Positions 34,815-43,382 of a stretch of 56,968 nt of DNA are shown here, in pieces. Under the pieces are notes generated by a model. That model worked only from the letters and a program-made list of their open reading frames with translations, did no database searches and was not told the origin of the DNA. The translations under genes and the position numbers were made by a program. Source of the DNA: Verrucomicrobiota bacterium (GTDB lineage Bacteria > Verrucomicrobiota > Verrucomicrobiia > Limisphaerales > UBA11358); NCBI GenBank assembly GCA_028873125.1, contig JAGWMQ010000008.1, positions 1 to 56,968 on the forward strand, given 5' to 3'. The first letter of the stretch is position 1. Each line of letters starts with the position of its first letter.

Positions 34815-35198
34815 ATGTTCAAACGGTTCGGCAACATCTTTCTGGCGGCCGCGCTGCTCGTGACCACCGGGACGCAGTGGGCCGCGCTGCAGTCCATCGC
34901 CTGGATGGGCATGATCGTCAGCTACTCGGAGAAGGCGCCGCTGACCGTGGCGCTGAAGGAGACGTTTGACGGCAAGCATCCCTGCTGTCTTTGCAAGGCC
35001 ATCGCCGCCGCCAAGAAATCCGGGAAGAACAACCCCTCCATGCTCCGGGTCAAAAAGCTCGAATTCCCGCCCGCGCGGGAAGGTGTCGTGCTGGTGGCGC
35101 CGACACAGTTTGAGTCTTTGCCAAGGGCAGATGACACGTTTGCCGAATCGCTGACGCAAAAACCGCCGACGCCCCCGCCGCGCGGTTTCTCCGTTTGA
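34815..35198 (+). CDS. Exported cysteine-motif protein (DUF2946-like), copper context
   Basis: A 127-residue protein with a signal peptide or membrane anchor (MFKRFGNIFLAAALLVTTGTQWAAL). The middle has KHPCCLCKAIAAAKKSGK, a CCxC metal-binding motif, and the C-terminus is proline-rich (KPPTPPPRGFSV). Short proteins of this type occur in copper/metal clusters. It is followed by an outer-membrane-type protein and copC on the same strand. Confidence 0.65.
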   Translation: MFKRFGNIFLAAALLVTTGTQWAALQSIAWMGMIVSYSEKAPLTVALKETFDGKHPCCLCKAIAAAKKSGKNNPSMLRVKKLEFPPAREGVVLVAPTQFESLPRADDTFAESLTQKPPTPPPRGFSV

Positions 35199-35324
35199 TT
35201 TCCATCGAATGGCAGGGCGGCGGGTCGCGCCGCCACGGGCGACCGGCAGGTCGTCCCGGCCAATTGGTCCCAAAAGATTCAACCAGGAGACCCGCTGTGT
35301 CGCGGTGTCTTCCAACCTTGAAAT

Positions 35325-36272
35325 TTGAAAGTGAAGGATACAAGAATAAAATTTGCAGTTGGGAAAAGCGGATGCGGTTGGCTGGCCGCTTCGGGAGCGA
35401 TTATTACGGCCATAGCTCCGGGCGCGCCCAGCGCTCAGGCGCACGGATTTGCCGGCGCGCGGTTTTTCCCGCCGACGATCCAGACGGACGATCCGTTTGT
35501 GGCGGACGAGTTGGCGTTGCCGACCGTTTCCACGTTCAAAACTCCCGGCGATCCTGCGACGCGGGAAACGGACGTCGGCGTCAGCTTCAGCAAGCTGATT
35601 TTCCCCAACTTCGCGTTGGGCGCTGAGGAAAATTACATTTTCCAGACGCCGGAAGGGGGTTCGACGGTCAGCGGCTTTGACAATCTCGGGTTGAACGCGA
35701 AGTGTCAGTTGTGGGTCAACGCGCCGTACGAGTCCATCTTTTCCGTCGGCGCGGATTGGGACGTGGGCGGCACGGGCGCGAAAAAGATCGGCGCGGATTC
35801 CGCGAACACGTTCACGCCGACGATTTATTTCGGCAAAGGTTTCGGCGATTTGCCCGACGCGCTGAATTACGTGAAGCCGTTCGCGCTCACAGGCGTGATT
35901 GGCGAGGCGCTGCCCACCAGCGCCGCCCCCGACAGTCTGGAATGGGGTTTTGCGCTGGAATACAGCCTGCCGTACATGGAATCGCAGATGAAGGACATCG
36001 GCCTGCCCGCGCCGTTCAAAAACATGATCCCGCTGGTGGAATTTTCGTTTGAGACCCCGGAAAACCGCGGCGGCGGGCCGACGACCGGCACCATCAATCC
36101 GGGCGTTCTTTGGGAAACCAAATATTTTCAGCTTGGCGCCGAGGCGATCATTCCGGCCAACAGCGACACCGGCAGCGAAGTCGGCGCGGTATTCCAAATT
36201 CAATTCTATCTGGACGATTTGCTGCCCACAATGTTTGGTCGTCCGATTTTTTGGAAATCAAACTCATATTAA
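35325..36272 (+). CDS. Outer-membrane beta-barrel-type protein
   Basis: About 315 residues with a signal sequence (AASGAIITAIAPGAPSAQAHG). The remainder is a run of short amphipathic strands: DVGVSFSKLIFPNFALGAEENYIF, LNAKCQLWVNAPYESIFSVGADW, TFTPTIYFGKGFGDL, YVKPFALTGVIGE, SLEWGFALEYSLPYM, then PLVEFSFETP..TTGTINPGVLWETKYFQLGAEAIIPAN. This fits a transporter-like beta-barrel. The first codon is TTG; GTG at 35331 is an alternative. It lies between the cysteine-motif protein and copC. Confidence 0.7.
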   Translation: MKVKDTRIKFAVGKSGCGWLAASGAIITAIAPGAPSAQAHGFAGARFFPPTIQTDDPFVADELALPTVSTFKTPGDPATRETDVGVSFSKLIFPNFALGAEENYIFQTPEGGSTVSGFDNLGLNAKCQLWVNAPYESIFSVGADWDVGGTGAKKIGADSANTFTPTIYFGKGFGDLPDALNYVKPFALTGVIGEALPTSAAPDSLEWGFALEYSLPYMESQMKDIGLPAPFKNMIPLVEFSFETPENRGGGPTTGTINPGVLWETKYFQLGAEAIIPANSDTGSEVGAVFQIQFYLDDLLPTMFGRPIFWKSNSY

Positions 36273-36280
36273 GAAACAAC

Positions 36281-36667
36281 ATGAAAAGCATCCTGCAAAT
36301 TACGCCGTTACGGAGTTGGATTCCGGCGGTGGTTTTATTTTTGGCCACGCAAGCTCCCGCCGGGGCGCACGCGTTCCTGGATTACTCCGTTCCCAAGGTC
36401 GGCAGCACCCCCACCAACTCGCCGGCGGAAGTAAAAATCTGGTTCACGGAACATCTGAAGCCGCACGGCAGCACGATCCAGGTCCTGGACGCCCGGGGCA
36501 AGACGGTGGACAAGAAGGATTCGCACCGCGATTTCAAGGACGCAGCCCTGCTGCGAGTTTCGTTGCCCAAACTTCCCCCGGGCGCCTACCGGGTTTTCTG
36601 GCGCGCCATTGCCGAGGACGGACACCGCACGCAGGGCCATTTCCGGTTCACCATCAAACGACCCTGA
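36281..36667 (+). CDS. copC: CopC-domain copper-binding protein
   Basis: A 128-residue periplasmic protein: signal peptide ending in AGAHAF, then HAFLDYSVPKVGSTPTNSPAEVKIWFTEHLKPHGSTIQVLDARG and LLRVSLPKLPPGAYRVFWRAIAEDGHRTQGHFRFTI, the CopC/YobA fold. The mature N-terminal HAF histidine and the EDGHRTQG histidine are the expected Cu(II) ligands. Starts 8 bases after the outer-membrane gene; the three genes 34815-36667 look like one copper-handling unit. No CopD partner is present. Confidence 0.92.
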   Translation: MKSILQITPLRSWIPAVVLFLATQAPAGAHAFLDYSVPKVGSTPTNSPAEVKIWFTEHLKPHGSTIQVLDARGKTVDKKDSHRDFKDAALLRVSLPKLPPGAYRVFWRAIAEDGHRTQGHFRFTIKRP

Positions 36668-36868
36668 ACTGGCGCGGCGGCACCGCGACGGTAACGGCGC
36701 CGCCGGCAAAGACCCGCGTCTTGCGCCGTCTTTCGGCGTCTGAACCGGCCGAAACGTCCGCCTCGGAAACAGGCCGGTCCCGTCGGACGCTCCAGGCCCG
36801 GGTGTCAAAGCGATGCGCTCTTTCAGTTGACCTTCCTCGCCGGACTTGGTTTTGTTTTCCACCAACCT

Positions 36869-38932
36869 ATGCGGAAGATGAAAGACTTCGCCTGCCTGGC
36901 GGCCCTGACGACGGCCTTCTGGACTTCCACTCCGCTGCGCGCGCAGCCGACCCTGGGTGACGCGCCGCGCGCCCCCAGCGACGTTTCCGGCCTGCCCGGC
37001 GGCGGGCCGCATCCGCTGGACGTGAACGGCGGATTCACGGTGAACGCCAACTCGCGCGAGCAGGTGCGCGAGTTCTACAACGCCGTTTACACGTCCTCCG
37101 ACGGCGTGCCGATCAACTCGACCGCGAACACCTCGAGCTGCTTTCCCGGCACCAATTCGCCGGCGTTCGCCGAGGCCACCCTGCGGCGCATCAACTGGTA
37201 CCGCGCGATGGCGGGGGTTCCGGCGTCCGTCACCTTTGACGCCATGGAAAGCGACAAGGACCAGCAGGCGGCGGTCATCATGTCGTCCAACGGACGGCTG
37301 CAACACGTGGGCGACTGGACGGGCTGGAGTTGCGTCACAGCCGACGGGACCAACGCGGCCGGCAAATCCAACCTGGCACTGGGCTCCGACGGCCCCGACG
37401 CCATCACGGGCTATATCTGGGATTACGGCGCGAACAATTACGAGGCCGGCCATCGCCGCTGGATTTTGTATCCGCAGACGCAGGTCATGGCCACCGGCGA
37501 CGTGCCCGCCGAAGGCGGCTTGTACGCCGCAAACGCGACGTGGGTGATTGACGCGAATTACGGCGGCCCGCGTCCGGCCACGCGCACGCCGTTCGTGGCC
37601 TGGCCGTCGGCGGGTTATGTGCCCTCCCCAATCGTCTTCCCGCAATGGTCGTTTGCCTTGTCCAACGCCGATTTGAGCGCGGCCACGGTGGCCATGCAAA
37701 GCAACGGCGTGAACGTGGCCGTGACGGTCCAACCCTATCTGACGGGGTATGGCGAGAATACTTTGGTTTGGCATCCCTCGAGTTTGGATCCAAGCAGCTA
37801 TTCGAGCACCTTTCCATTCAGCGGCACGGACACGGTTTATACCGTCGCCGTCAGCAACGTCATGACCGGCGCGGGCGCGAAAAATTTCAGTTACTCGGTG
37901 ACCGTGTTTGATCCGGCGGTGCCCGGCGCGGATTATGTGGCCACGGCCGTCAGCGGTCCCAGTCAACCTTTCGTCAATGCCAGCAACCCCTACGCCTGCA
38001 CACCCTCGACCAATCCGAGCGTGACGGGGTATCAATGGCTGACCGCGCAGGCCCCCAGCGGCAACTTGGTGGACAATGCGCAGAACGGCCTGGCGAACTT
38101 CACCATTTCGCCGGCGCCGGTTTATCCCATCATCACCGACGCGCCGGACGGTTCGGGCAACTGTTTTCACTTGACGCACACCAATCTGGTGCCACAACTG
38201 CTGGAATTGAATGAATTGCTGTTGCCGTCGTCCAACACGGTGGTGAGCTTCAATAGCCTGCTCGGCTACGCCAGCAGCGATGAAACCGCGCGCGTGCAGG
38301 TTTCAACCGACGGCGGAAGTTCCTGGCAGGACCTTTTTGCCGAAGCCGGGTGTTATTCCGGTTCAGGCACACCGAGCCAATGTGAAGCGACGTTCACGCC
38401 ACACACCCTCCCCCTGTCCGCTTACGCCGGGGAACATACCTTGTTGCGCTTTGATTACGACTATCAGGGCGGAACCTATTTTCCAGAGATTGATCCTCCC
38501 GTCGGCTGGTGTCTGGAGAACATCGTGGTGACCAACGCGCAGCAACTGGCCAACCTGGTCACGAATACCACGGTCTCAACCAACCTCACGTTCACTCCCG
38601 CGCAAACCGGCGGTTATGCTCTCCAGGCCCGGCCGGTCATTTTCACTCAGTATCCCCTCAGTTGGGGGCCGGTCAAAACCGTCACCGCCGTCGCCGGTAG
38701 CGCGCCGCTCATCACCCTGGGTGTGCCGGTCGTTTCCGGCGGGCAGGTGCAAATCAACTTCGGCGTGTCGGGCGCGGCTTCCACCTTCAAGCTGCTCCAG
38801 GCCGATCAGCCCGGCGGGGCGTGGAGCACAAACACCGGCGCAGTGTTCACCACCAATGTCATCGGCGCTTCGTATCGGTTCACGACGCCGGCGGGCGCGG
38901 CCATGCGGTTCTACCGAGTTCAGTCGCCGTGA
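36869..38932 (+). CDS. Secreted CAP/SCP-domain protein
   Basis: About 687 residues with a signal peptide ending near TPLRAQ. Residues 60-225 form a CAP (SCP/PR1-like) domain: FAEATLRRINWYRAMAGVPASVTF, DQQAAVIMSSNGRLQHVG, DAITGYIWDYGANNYEAGHRRWILYPQ, with His and Glu candidates. Beta-rich modules follow (an MAM/laminin-like part near SLLGYASSDETARVQVSTDGGSSWQDLF) and a tail ending MRFYRVQSP. CAP proteins in bacteria are secreted with unclear roles. The upstream open part (from 36827) is not used. Confidence 0.8.
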   Translation: MRKMKDFACLAALTTAFWTSTPLRAQPTLGDAPRAPSDVSGLPGGGPHPLDVNGGFTVNANSREQVREFYNAVYTSSDGVPINSTANTSSCFPGTNSPAFAEATLRRINWYRAMAGVPASVTFDAMESDKDQQAAVIMSSNGRLQHVGDWTGWSCVTADGTNAAGKSNLALGSDGPDAITGYIWDYGANNYEAGHRRWILYPQTQVMATGDVPAEGGLYAANATWVIDANYGGPRPATRTPFVAWPSAGYVPSPIVFPQWSFALSNADLSAATVAMQSNGVNVAVTVQPYLTGYGENTLVWHPSSLDPSSYSSTFPFSGTDTVYTVAVSNVMTGAGAKNFSYSVTVFDPAVPGADYVATAVSGPSQPFVNASNPYACTPSTNPSVTGYQWLTAQAPSGNLVDNAQNGLANFTISPAPVYPIITDAPDGSGNCFHLTHTNLVPQLLELNELLLPSSNTVVSFNSLLGYASSDETARVQVSTDGGSSWQDLFAEAGCYSGSGTPSQCEATFTPHTLPLSAYAGEHTLLRFDYDYQGGTYFPEIDPPVGWCLENIVVTNAQQLANLVTNTTVSTNLTFTPAQTGGYALQARPVIFTQYPLSWGPVKTVTAVAGSAPLITLGVPVVSGGQVQINFGVSGAASTFKLLQADQPGGAWSTNTGAVFTTNVIGASYRFTTPAGAAMRFYRVQSP

Positions 38933-39000
38933 ATGCGGCGGAAGCCGGATGCGAAGTATTCACGCCGGCACGCAAATGGCCGGCCACAGACCGTCCGTCA

Positions 39001-41883
39001 TCACGGGCCCACCAACACGCGGTAGAAGCGCTGCCGGTTCGTGGCGTTGGGATCGGTCACGATGAAGGAATTGGTCTGCGTGTTGTTGGTGATGAAGAGC
39101 GAGGTCCAGTTGGTTGAATTCAAGCCGGCGGACATCTGGACCGTGTAATTTTGATTCGAGGCGCCGGTCAGCCGCATCTGGAACCGGTTCGCCAGCCAGA
39201 GCGGCGAACCCAGCACGGGCTGGCCGTTGATGACCAAGGTCAGCGGTTTGGTCTGGGAGGAATACGAACTGTCCCGCACTTGCACGATGAAGCTGTTGGT
39301 CCCGGCAGCGGCGGGCACGCCGGAAAGGATGCCGTTGGTTCCCAAAGTCAAATTCGCCGGCAGCGCGGCCGAACCTGAGGCCAGCGACCAGGAGTAAGGC
39401 GGATTGCCGCCGGTGGCTGCAAGCTGGTTCGTGTAGCCCACGCCGACGATGCCATTGGGCAATGAGCCGGTCGTGATTTGCAGCGGCGGATTGACCACGT
39501 CCAGCGACAAGGATTGATCCACCGTTGCCGTGGTGCTGTCCGTCACCCGCACGTAAAAGGTGAAATAGCCGTTCGTGGCCAACGTGCCCGAAAGCACGCC
39601 GTTCGAAGCCAGAGCCAAATTCGGCGGCAGACCGAGGGAACCGGGCGTGAGTGACCAGCCATAGGGCGGCGTCCCGCCGGACGCCTGGAGAGTCTGGGTG
39701 TAGAATGCGCCGTTGGTCGTATTGGGCAGGAAGGTGGTGTTGATTTGAAGCGGGGCCGCCGCCGCAAGGACGATCAGCGTCAGATTGCTGAACGCCTGGG
39801 TTCCGTTGTTGTCCGTCACAAACACGGTAAACGTATTCGTGCCGGCGTAGTTCGGGGTGCCGGAGAGAACCCCGTTGGTGGACAGCGTCAGACCAAACGG
39901 TGAATTGCCATTCAATGACCACGTGTAGGGAGTCGGCCCGCCCGATGCTTGAAGCTGCTGACTGTAAGGCACACCGTTCGTGCCGTCGGGCAGCGAAGTC
40001 GTCGTAATTTGGAACGGCGGCGCGATATAAAGCGACAGGGATTGGTTCGTCGAATGGCCGTTGCCGTCGTTCGCCTCCACGGAAAAATTAAACGTGCCGC
40101 TGGAGTTGGGCGTCCCGTGAAGTTCCCCGGTGGAGTCCAAATTCAAGCCCGACGGCAAGGAGCCGGAAAAGAGCGACCACGAAATGTTGCCGCTGCAACT
40201 GGACGCATACAACCACTGGTCGTAATAGGTGTTCTCCTGGCCGTCCGGCAGGGATGTCGTGGCAATTTGAACGCCGTTACAAGGCTGCACGGTGAAATTC
40301 ACGTTGTTGCTGTTGTTGTTGGCGATGGTGACGTTCTGATTGTTCGGGCACTGATAGGTGCCGGCGCCGAGAATGCCGTCCAGACTGTCGCTGCCGCCGT
40401 AACTACAATTCACACCGACGTTCCAATCGCCATTGGCGACATTCAACACATAATTTCCGCCGGAATCGGTGTCCATCTGTGCTTGATAGTACTGCCCATT
40501 GATGTATGTGTTGGCATAGACCTGTACGCCAACGACATTTGTGCCGTTAAACTGGACATTGCCGGTGATGTGATTGGTGGCAACAATGGCGATGAAATTG
40601 TAGTGATAAGCTTGTCCGGCGCTCAGACTGGCGTTCTGCCCTTGCGAAAAGATGTAATTGGTGGGCGCCGTGTCGCTGCTGACGCTTGCATACCAGGGAT
40701 CGCTCCCGCCCAAGCCCAATGCGGCCACGGCATAGTTCCCGTTCGCATCTGAATAACCGTCGGCGGAATACTCGCCGTTGTTGTCGCTCGCATAAACATC
40801 AATCCCGGCCAGGGGAACGCCGTTGGTATCTTTGACCGTGCCATAAAAGAGCGCGGTGGCTTTGGGGAAGCCCAGGACAAGCCCCGACACGCTACCGCTG
40901 GTGGTGTCTATGTTCGTGCCGTTGTTGTAGCCGACATAGCCATGCAAAAGAATGCCGGAAGGTTCCCCATCCAGCTTCCAATAATCGGCCGTGACCTGCT
41001 CGGTGAAATTGCCGTTGGTGTCCGTTCCGCCGGTCGCAATGAACCCCCCGCTGGAACCGTTGCCGACGAAAATGCCGGGCAGTCCGATGGCATTGTTGTT
41101 GGCGTCAACCATTTTGCCGGAAATGCTCTCCGTGGCGTTGGTGAGGGCCAGATTGGTAGTGAGCGTCTGGCCGCTGCCTAGCGTGAGCACTGGCGACATT
41201 CCGAAATTGGCGACGTAATTGTTCTTGAACGCCACCGGCATGTAGCTGCCCGCCGGCGCTTGGATGGTGTAGCCGCCGGAATTGTTTGCGGCCGCAAGCG
41301 CCACGGGATTTCCCGGTCCATGCCCGGCTCGAGGAGGCGGGAACAAAATGACCACGGCATTGGGCACGTTGGTGCCGTTGCTGATCACAGTGCCGGTGAT
41401 TTTCTGCGCGTAGGGGAAATTGGTAACGGTGAACACATTCGTCAAACGGCCGGCCGGGCTGGAAAGCACGAAAAGATATTTCCCGATGATCTTCTGCGGC
41501 GTGTCGCCGTTCGGAAAATTCAGGAGGGCGCTGATTTGGCCGTTGGCGGCGCCGTCGGTGTCGCCGGGCACATTGAGATTGGTCACGCCGCCAATCACCA
41601 TGCCCGGCTGGCCGTCGGTCAAACTAAACTGCTGGAGCAGTAGGTCGGGCGCATCCACGACGCCGTTCGCATTGGCGTCGAGAAATTTCTGCACCACGAC
41701 CGTGCTCCCACTGCTCAGGCCGCCGATCTGCAATGTGACCGGACCCACATAAGTGTTGCTGACGGAAGAAGGCGTGACGGTAAAAGTCAGCGCCGACATT
41801 CCGGCTGGCCACAGCAGCCAACCCAGGGAAAAAACGGTCAATCGGCAACCCGCTCGGAGGAGAGGAATTTTCATAAACTTCAT
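39001..41883 (-). CDS. Large secreted protein with carboxypeptidase-like and putative-Ig repeats
   Basis: A 960-residue exported protein (signal peptide about 1-31). Residues 150-530 contain several CarboxypepD_reg-like segments of the form ITGTVISNGTNVPNAVV and FYGTVKDTNGVPLAGIDVYASDNNGEYSADGYSDANGNY. Residues 545-880 carry four He_PIG/cadherin-like repeats, each beginning (I)TTTSLPDGTNGVPYSQQLQASGG..PYTWSL and ending GTNTFTVFVTD. A C-terminal module ends NRQRFYRVLVGP. Probably a surface or secreted adhesin-type protein. Convergent with the CAP protein gene. Confidence 0.82.
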   Translation of the reverse strand: MKFMKIPLLRAGCRLTVFSLGWLLWPAGMSALTFTVTPSSVSNTYVGPVTLQIGGLSSGSTVVVQKFLDANANGVVDAPDLLLQQFSLTDGQPGMVIGGVTNLNVPGDTDGAANGQISALLNFPNGDTPQKIIGKYLFVLSSPAGRLTNVFTVTNFPYAQKITGTVISNGTNVPNAVVILFPPPRAGHGPGNPVALAAANNSGGYTIQAPAGSYMPVAFKNNYVANFGMSPVLTLGSGQTLTTNLALTNATESISGKMVDANNNAIGLPGIFVGNGSSGGFIATGGTDTNGNFTEQVTADYWKLDGEPSGILLHGYVGYNNGTNIDTTSGSVSGLVLGFPKATALFYGTVKDTNGVPLAGIDVYASDNNGEYSADGYSDANGNYAVAALGLGGSDPWYASVSSDTAPTNYIFSQGQNASLSAGQAYHYNFIAIVATNHITGNVQFNGTNVVGVQVYANTYINGQYYQAQMDTDSGGNYVLNVANGDWNVGVNCSYGGSDSLDGILGAGTYQCPNNQNVTIANNNSNNVNFTVQPCNGVQIATTSLPDGQENTYYDQWLYASSCSGNISWSLFSGSLPSGLNLDSTGELHGTPNSSGTFNFSVEANDGNGHSTNQSLSLYIAPPFQITTTSLPDGTNGVPYSQQLQASGGPTPYTWSLNGNSPFGLTLSTNGVLSGTPNYAGTNTFTVFVTDNNGTQAFSNLTLIVLAAAAPLQINTTFLPNTTNGAFYTQTLQASGGTPPYGWSLTPGSLGLPPNLALASNGVLSGTLATNGYFTFYVRVTDSTTATVDQSLSLDVVNPPLQITTGSLPNGIVGVGYTNQLAATGGNPPYSWSLASGSAALPANLTLGTNGILSGVPAAAGTNSFIVQVRDSSYSSQTKPLTLVINGQPVLGSPLWLANRFQMRLTGASNQNYTVQMSAGLNSTNWTSLFITNNTQTNSFIVTDPNATNRQRFYRVLVGP

Positions 41884-42008
41884 GCTCGCTGAATCGGTCT
41901 AACTTCCCAAACCAGATGGAGTAAGGAACAGCCGCCGCCATTTGGCAAGCAAAAACGATGGGGCGCATTTGCCCTTTTCAGCGGGGAAATTTGGCTTAAC
42001 TTGAGGTC

Positions 42009-43295
42009 ATGATGTTGACGGAGCAAATCACGCAACTGTCCCAACAGGCCAGGGCCGCTTCGCGCGAACTGGCGAAGCTCTCCACGCGCGAAAAAAACGA
42101 TTGCCTGCTGGCCATGGCTGAAGCGATCGAAAAAGATGCCCCCACCCTTCGGGAAGCCAACGCGCTGGATGCCGAGGCCGCGGCGAAAAGCGGCCTGTCC
42201 GCCGCCATGTTGGATCGGCTCCGGCTTGATGCCAAACGGATTGGCGCCATGGCGAGGGGCTTGCGCGAAGTGGCGGCGTTGCCCGATCCCGTTGGTAAAA
42301 TCCTGGAGGAGCGCGCCCGGCCCAACGGCCTGAAGCTCCAAAAAATTTCCACGCCCATCGGCGTCGTGGTCATCATTTATGAATCGCGTCCCAACGTGAC
42401 CGCGGACGCCGCCGGCCTGTGCTTCAAATCCGGCAACGCCACCATCCTGCGCGGCGGCCGGGAGGCGCTGCACTCGAACCAGGCCATCGCGCGGACGATG
42501 ATTGACGCCGGCAAGAAGACACTCCCGCGCTTTCCTGAATCCGCGATTCAAGTCGTGCCCGTGACGGACCGCGAGGCCATTCCGATCCTGCTTTCGCTGA
42601 CGCAATACGTTGACCTCTGCATGCCGCGCGGCGGCGAAGGATTGATCCGCGCCGTGGCCGAGTGCTCGAAGGTGCCGGTGATCAAACATTACAAGGGCGT
42701 CTGCCACGTTTTTGTGGATGCCGACGCGGACCTGGCCATGGCCGGGGAAATCGCCATGAACGCCAAGGTGCAGCGCCCCGCGGTGTGCAACGCCATGGAG
42801 ACGCTGCTGGTGGACCGCAATATCGCCAGATCGTTCCTGCCCGCCATCGGACAGCGGCTCGGCGAAAAGCACGTGGAATTGCGCGCCGACCCCGAGGCCG
42901 AGGCGATTTTGAAGTCCGAAATCCCCAATCCCAAATCCCCAATCCGCCGCGCCAGCGAGCAGGACTTTTACACCGAATACAACGATTATATCCTGAATGT
43001 GCGCGTGGTGGACGGCGTGCAGGCGGCCATTGACCACATCAACCGCTACGGCTCGGCGCACTCGGACAGCATCGTGACGAAGAACGAGGCGCACGCCCGG
43101 CAGTTTCTCGCCGAGGTGGACTCGGCGGCGGTGTATTGGAACGCCTCGACCCGGTTCACCGACGGCGGCGAATTCGGCATGGGCGCCGAAATCGGCATCA
43201 GCACCGACAAGATCGGCGCGCGCGGCCCGATGGGCCTGGAGGAATTGACCAGCTACAAGTGGATCGGCATTGGCAGCGGGCAGGTCCGGACGTGA
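42009..43295 (+). CDS. proA: Gamma-glutamyl phosphate reductase
   Basis: A 428-residue ProA, the NADPH-dependent second step of proline synthesis. PIGVVVIIYESRPNVTADAAGLCFKSGNATILRGGREALHSN, LCMPRGGEGLIRAVAE, VIKHYKGVCHVFVDADADLAMA, NAKVQRPAVCNAMETLLV (catalytic Cys) and DSAAVYWNASTRFTDGGEFGMGAEIGISTDKIGARGPMGLEELTSYKW are all present. An insertion from a heptamer repeat (about residues 304-313) lies between ELRADPEAEAIL and the QDFYTEYND block. ATG at 42009, or 42012. Confidence 0.96.
   Translation: MMLTEQITQLSQQARAASRELAKLSTREKNDCLLAMAEAIEKDAPTLREANALDAEAAAKSGLSAAMLDRLRLDAKRIGAMARGLREVAALPDPVGKILEERARPNGLKLQKISTPIGVVVIIYESRPNVTADAAGLCFKSGNATILRGGREALHSNQAIARTMIDAGKKTLPRFPESAIQVVPVTDREAIPILLSLTQYVDLCMPRGGEGLIRAVAECSKVPVIKHYKGVCHVFVDADADLAMAGEIAMNAKVQRPAVCNAMETLLVDRNIARSFLPAIGQRLGEKHVELRADPEAEAILKSEIPNPKSPIRRASEQDFYTEYNDYILNVRVVDGVQAAIDHINRYGSAHSDSIVTKNEAHARQFLAEVDSAAVYWNASTRFTDGGEFGMGAEIGISTDKIGARGPMGLEELTSYKWIGIGSGQVRT
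42920..42947 (+). repeat. Four heptamers inserted in frame in proA
   Basis: AATCCCC, AATCCCA, AATCCCC, AATCCGC in 7-base register; translated as about EIPNPKSPIR. This lies in a variable loop before a conserved block, where the insertion is tolerated. Confidence 0.75.
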
Positions 43296-43296
43296 T

Positions 43297-43378
43297 TTTA
43301 AGCCACGGATGAAACACAGATTGAACACGGATTTTGATGCTGCATCCTTGTTTCATCTTCGTTCAATCTATGGCTGCT
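43297..43378. repeat. Imperfect inverted repeat between proA and the ATP-grasp-like gene
   Basis: AAGCCACGGATGAAACACAG on the left and the complement of AGCCATAGATTGAACGAAGA on the right can pair imperfectly. The left arm also shows the ACACAGATTGAACACGGAT phrase, a periodic repeat. No gene. Confidence 0.5.
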
Positions 43379-43382
43379 AAAA

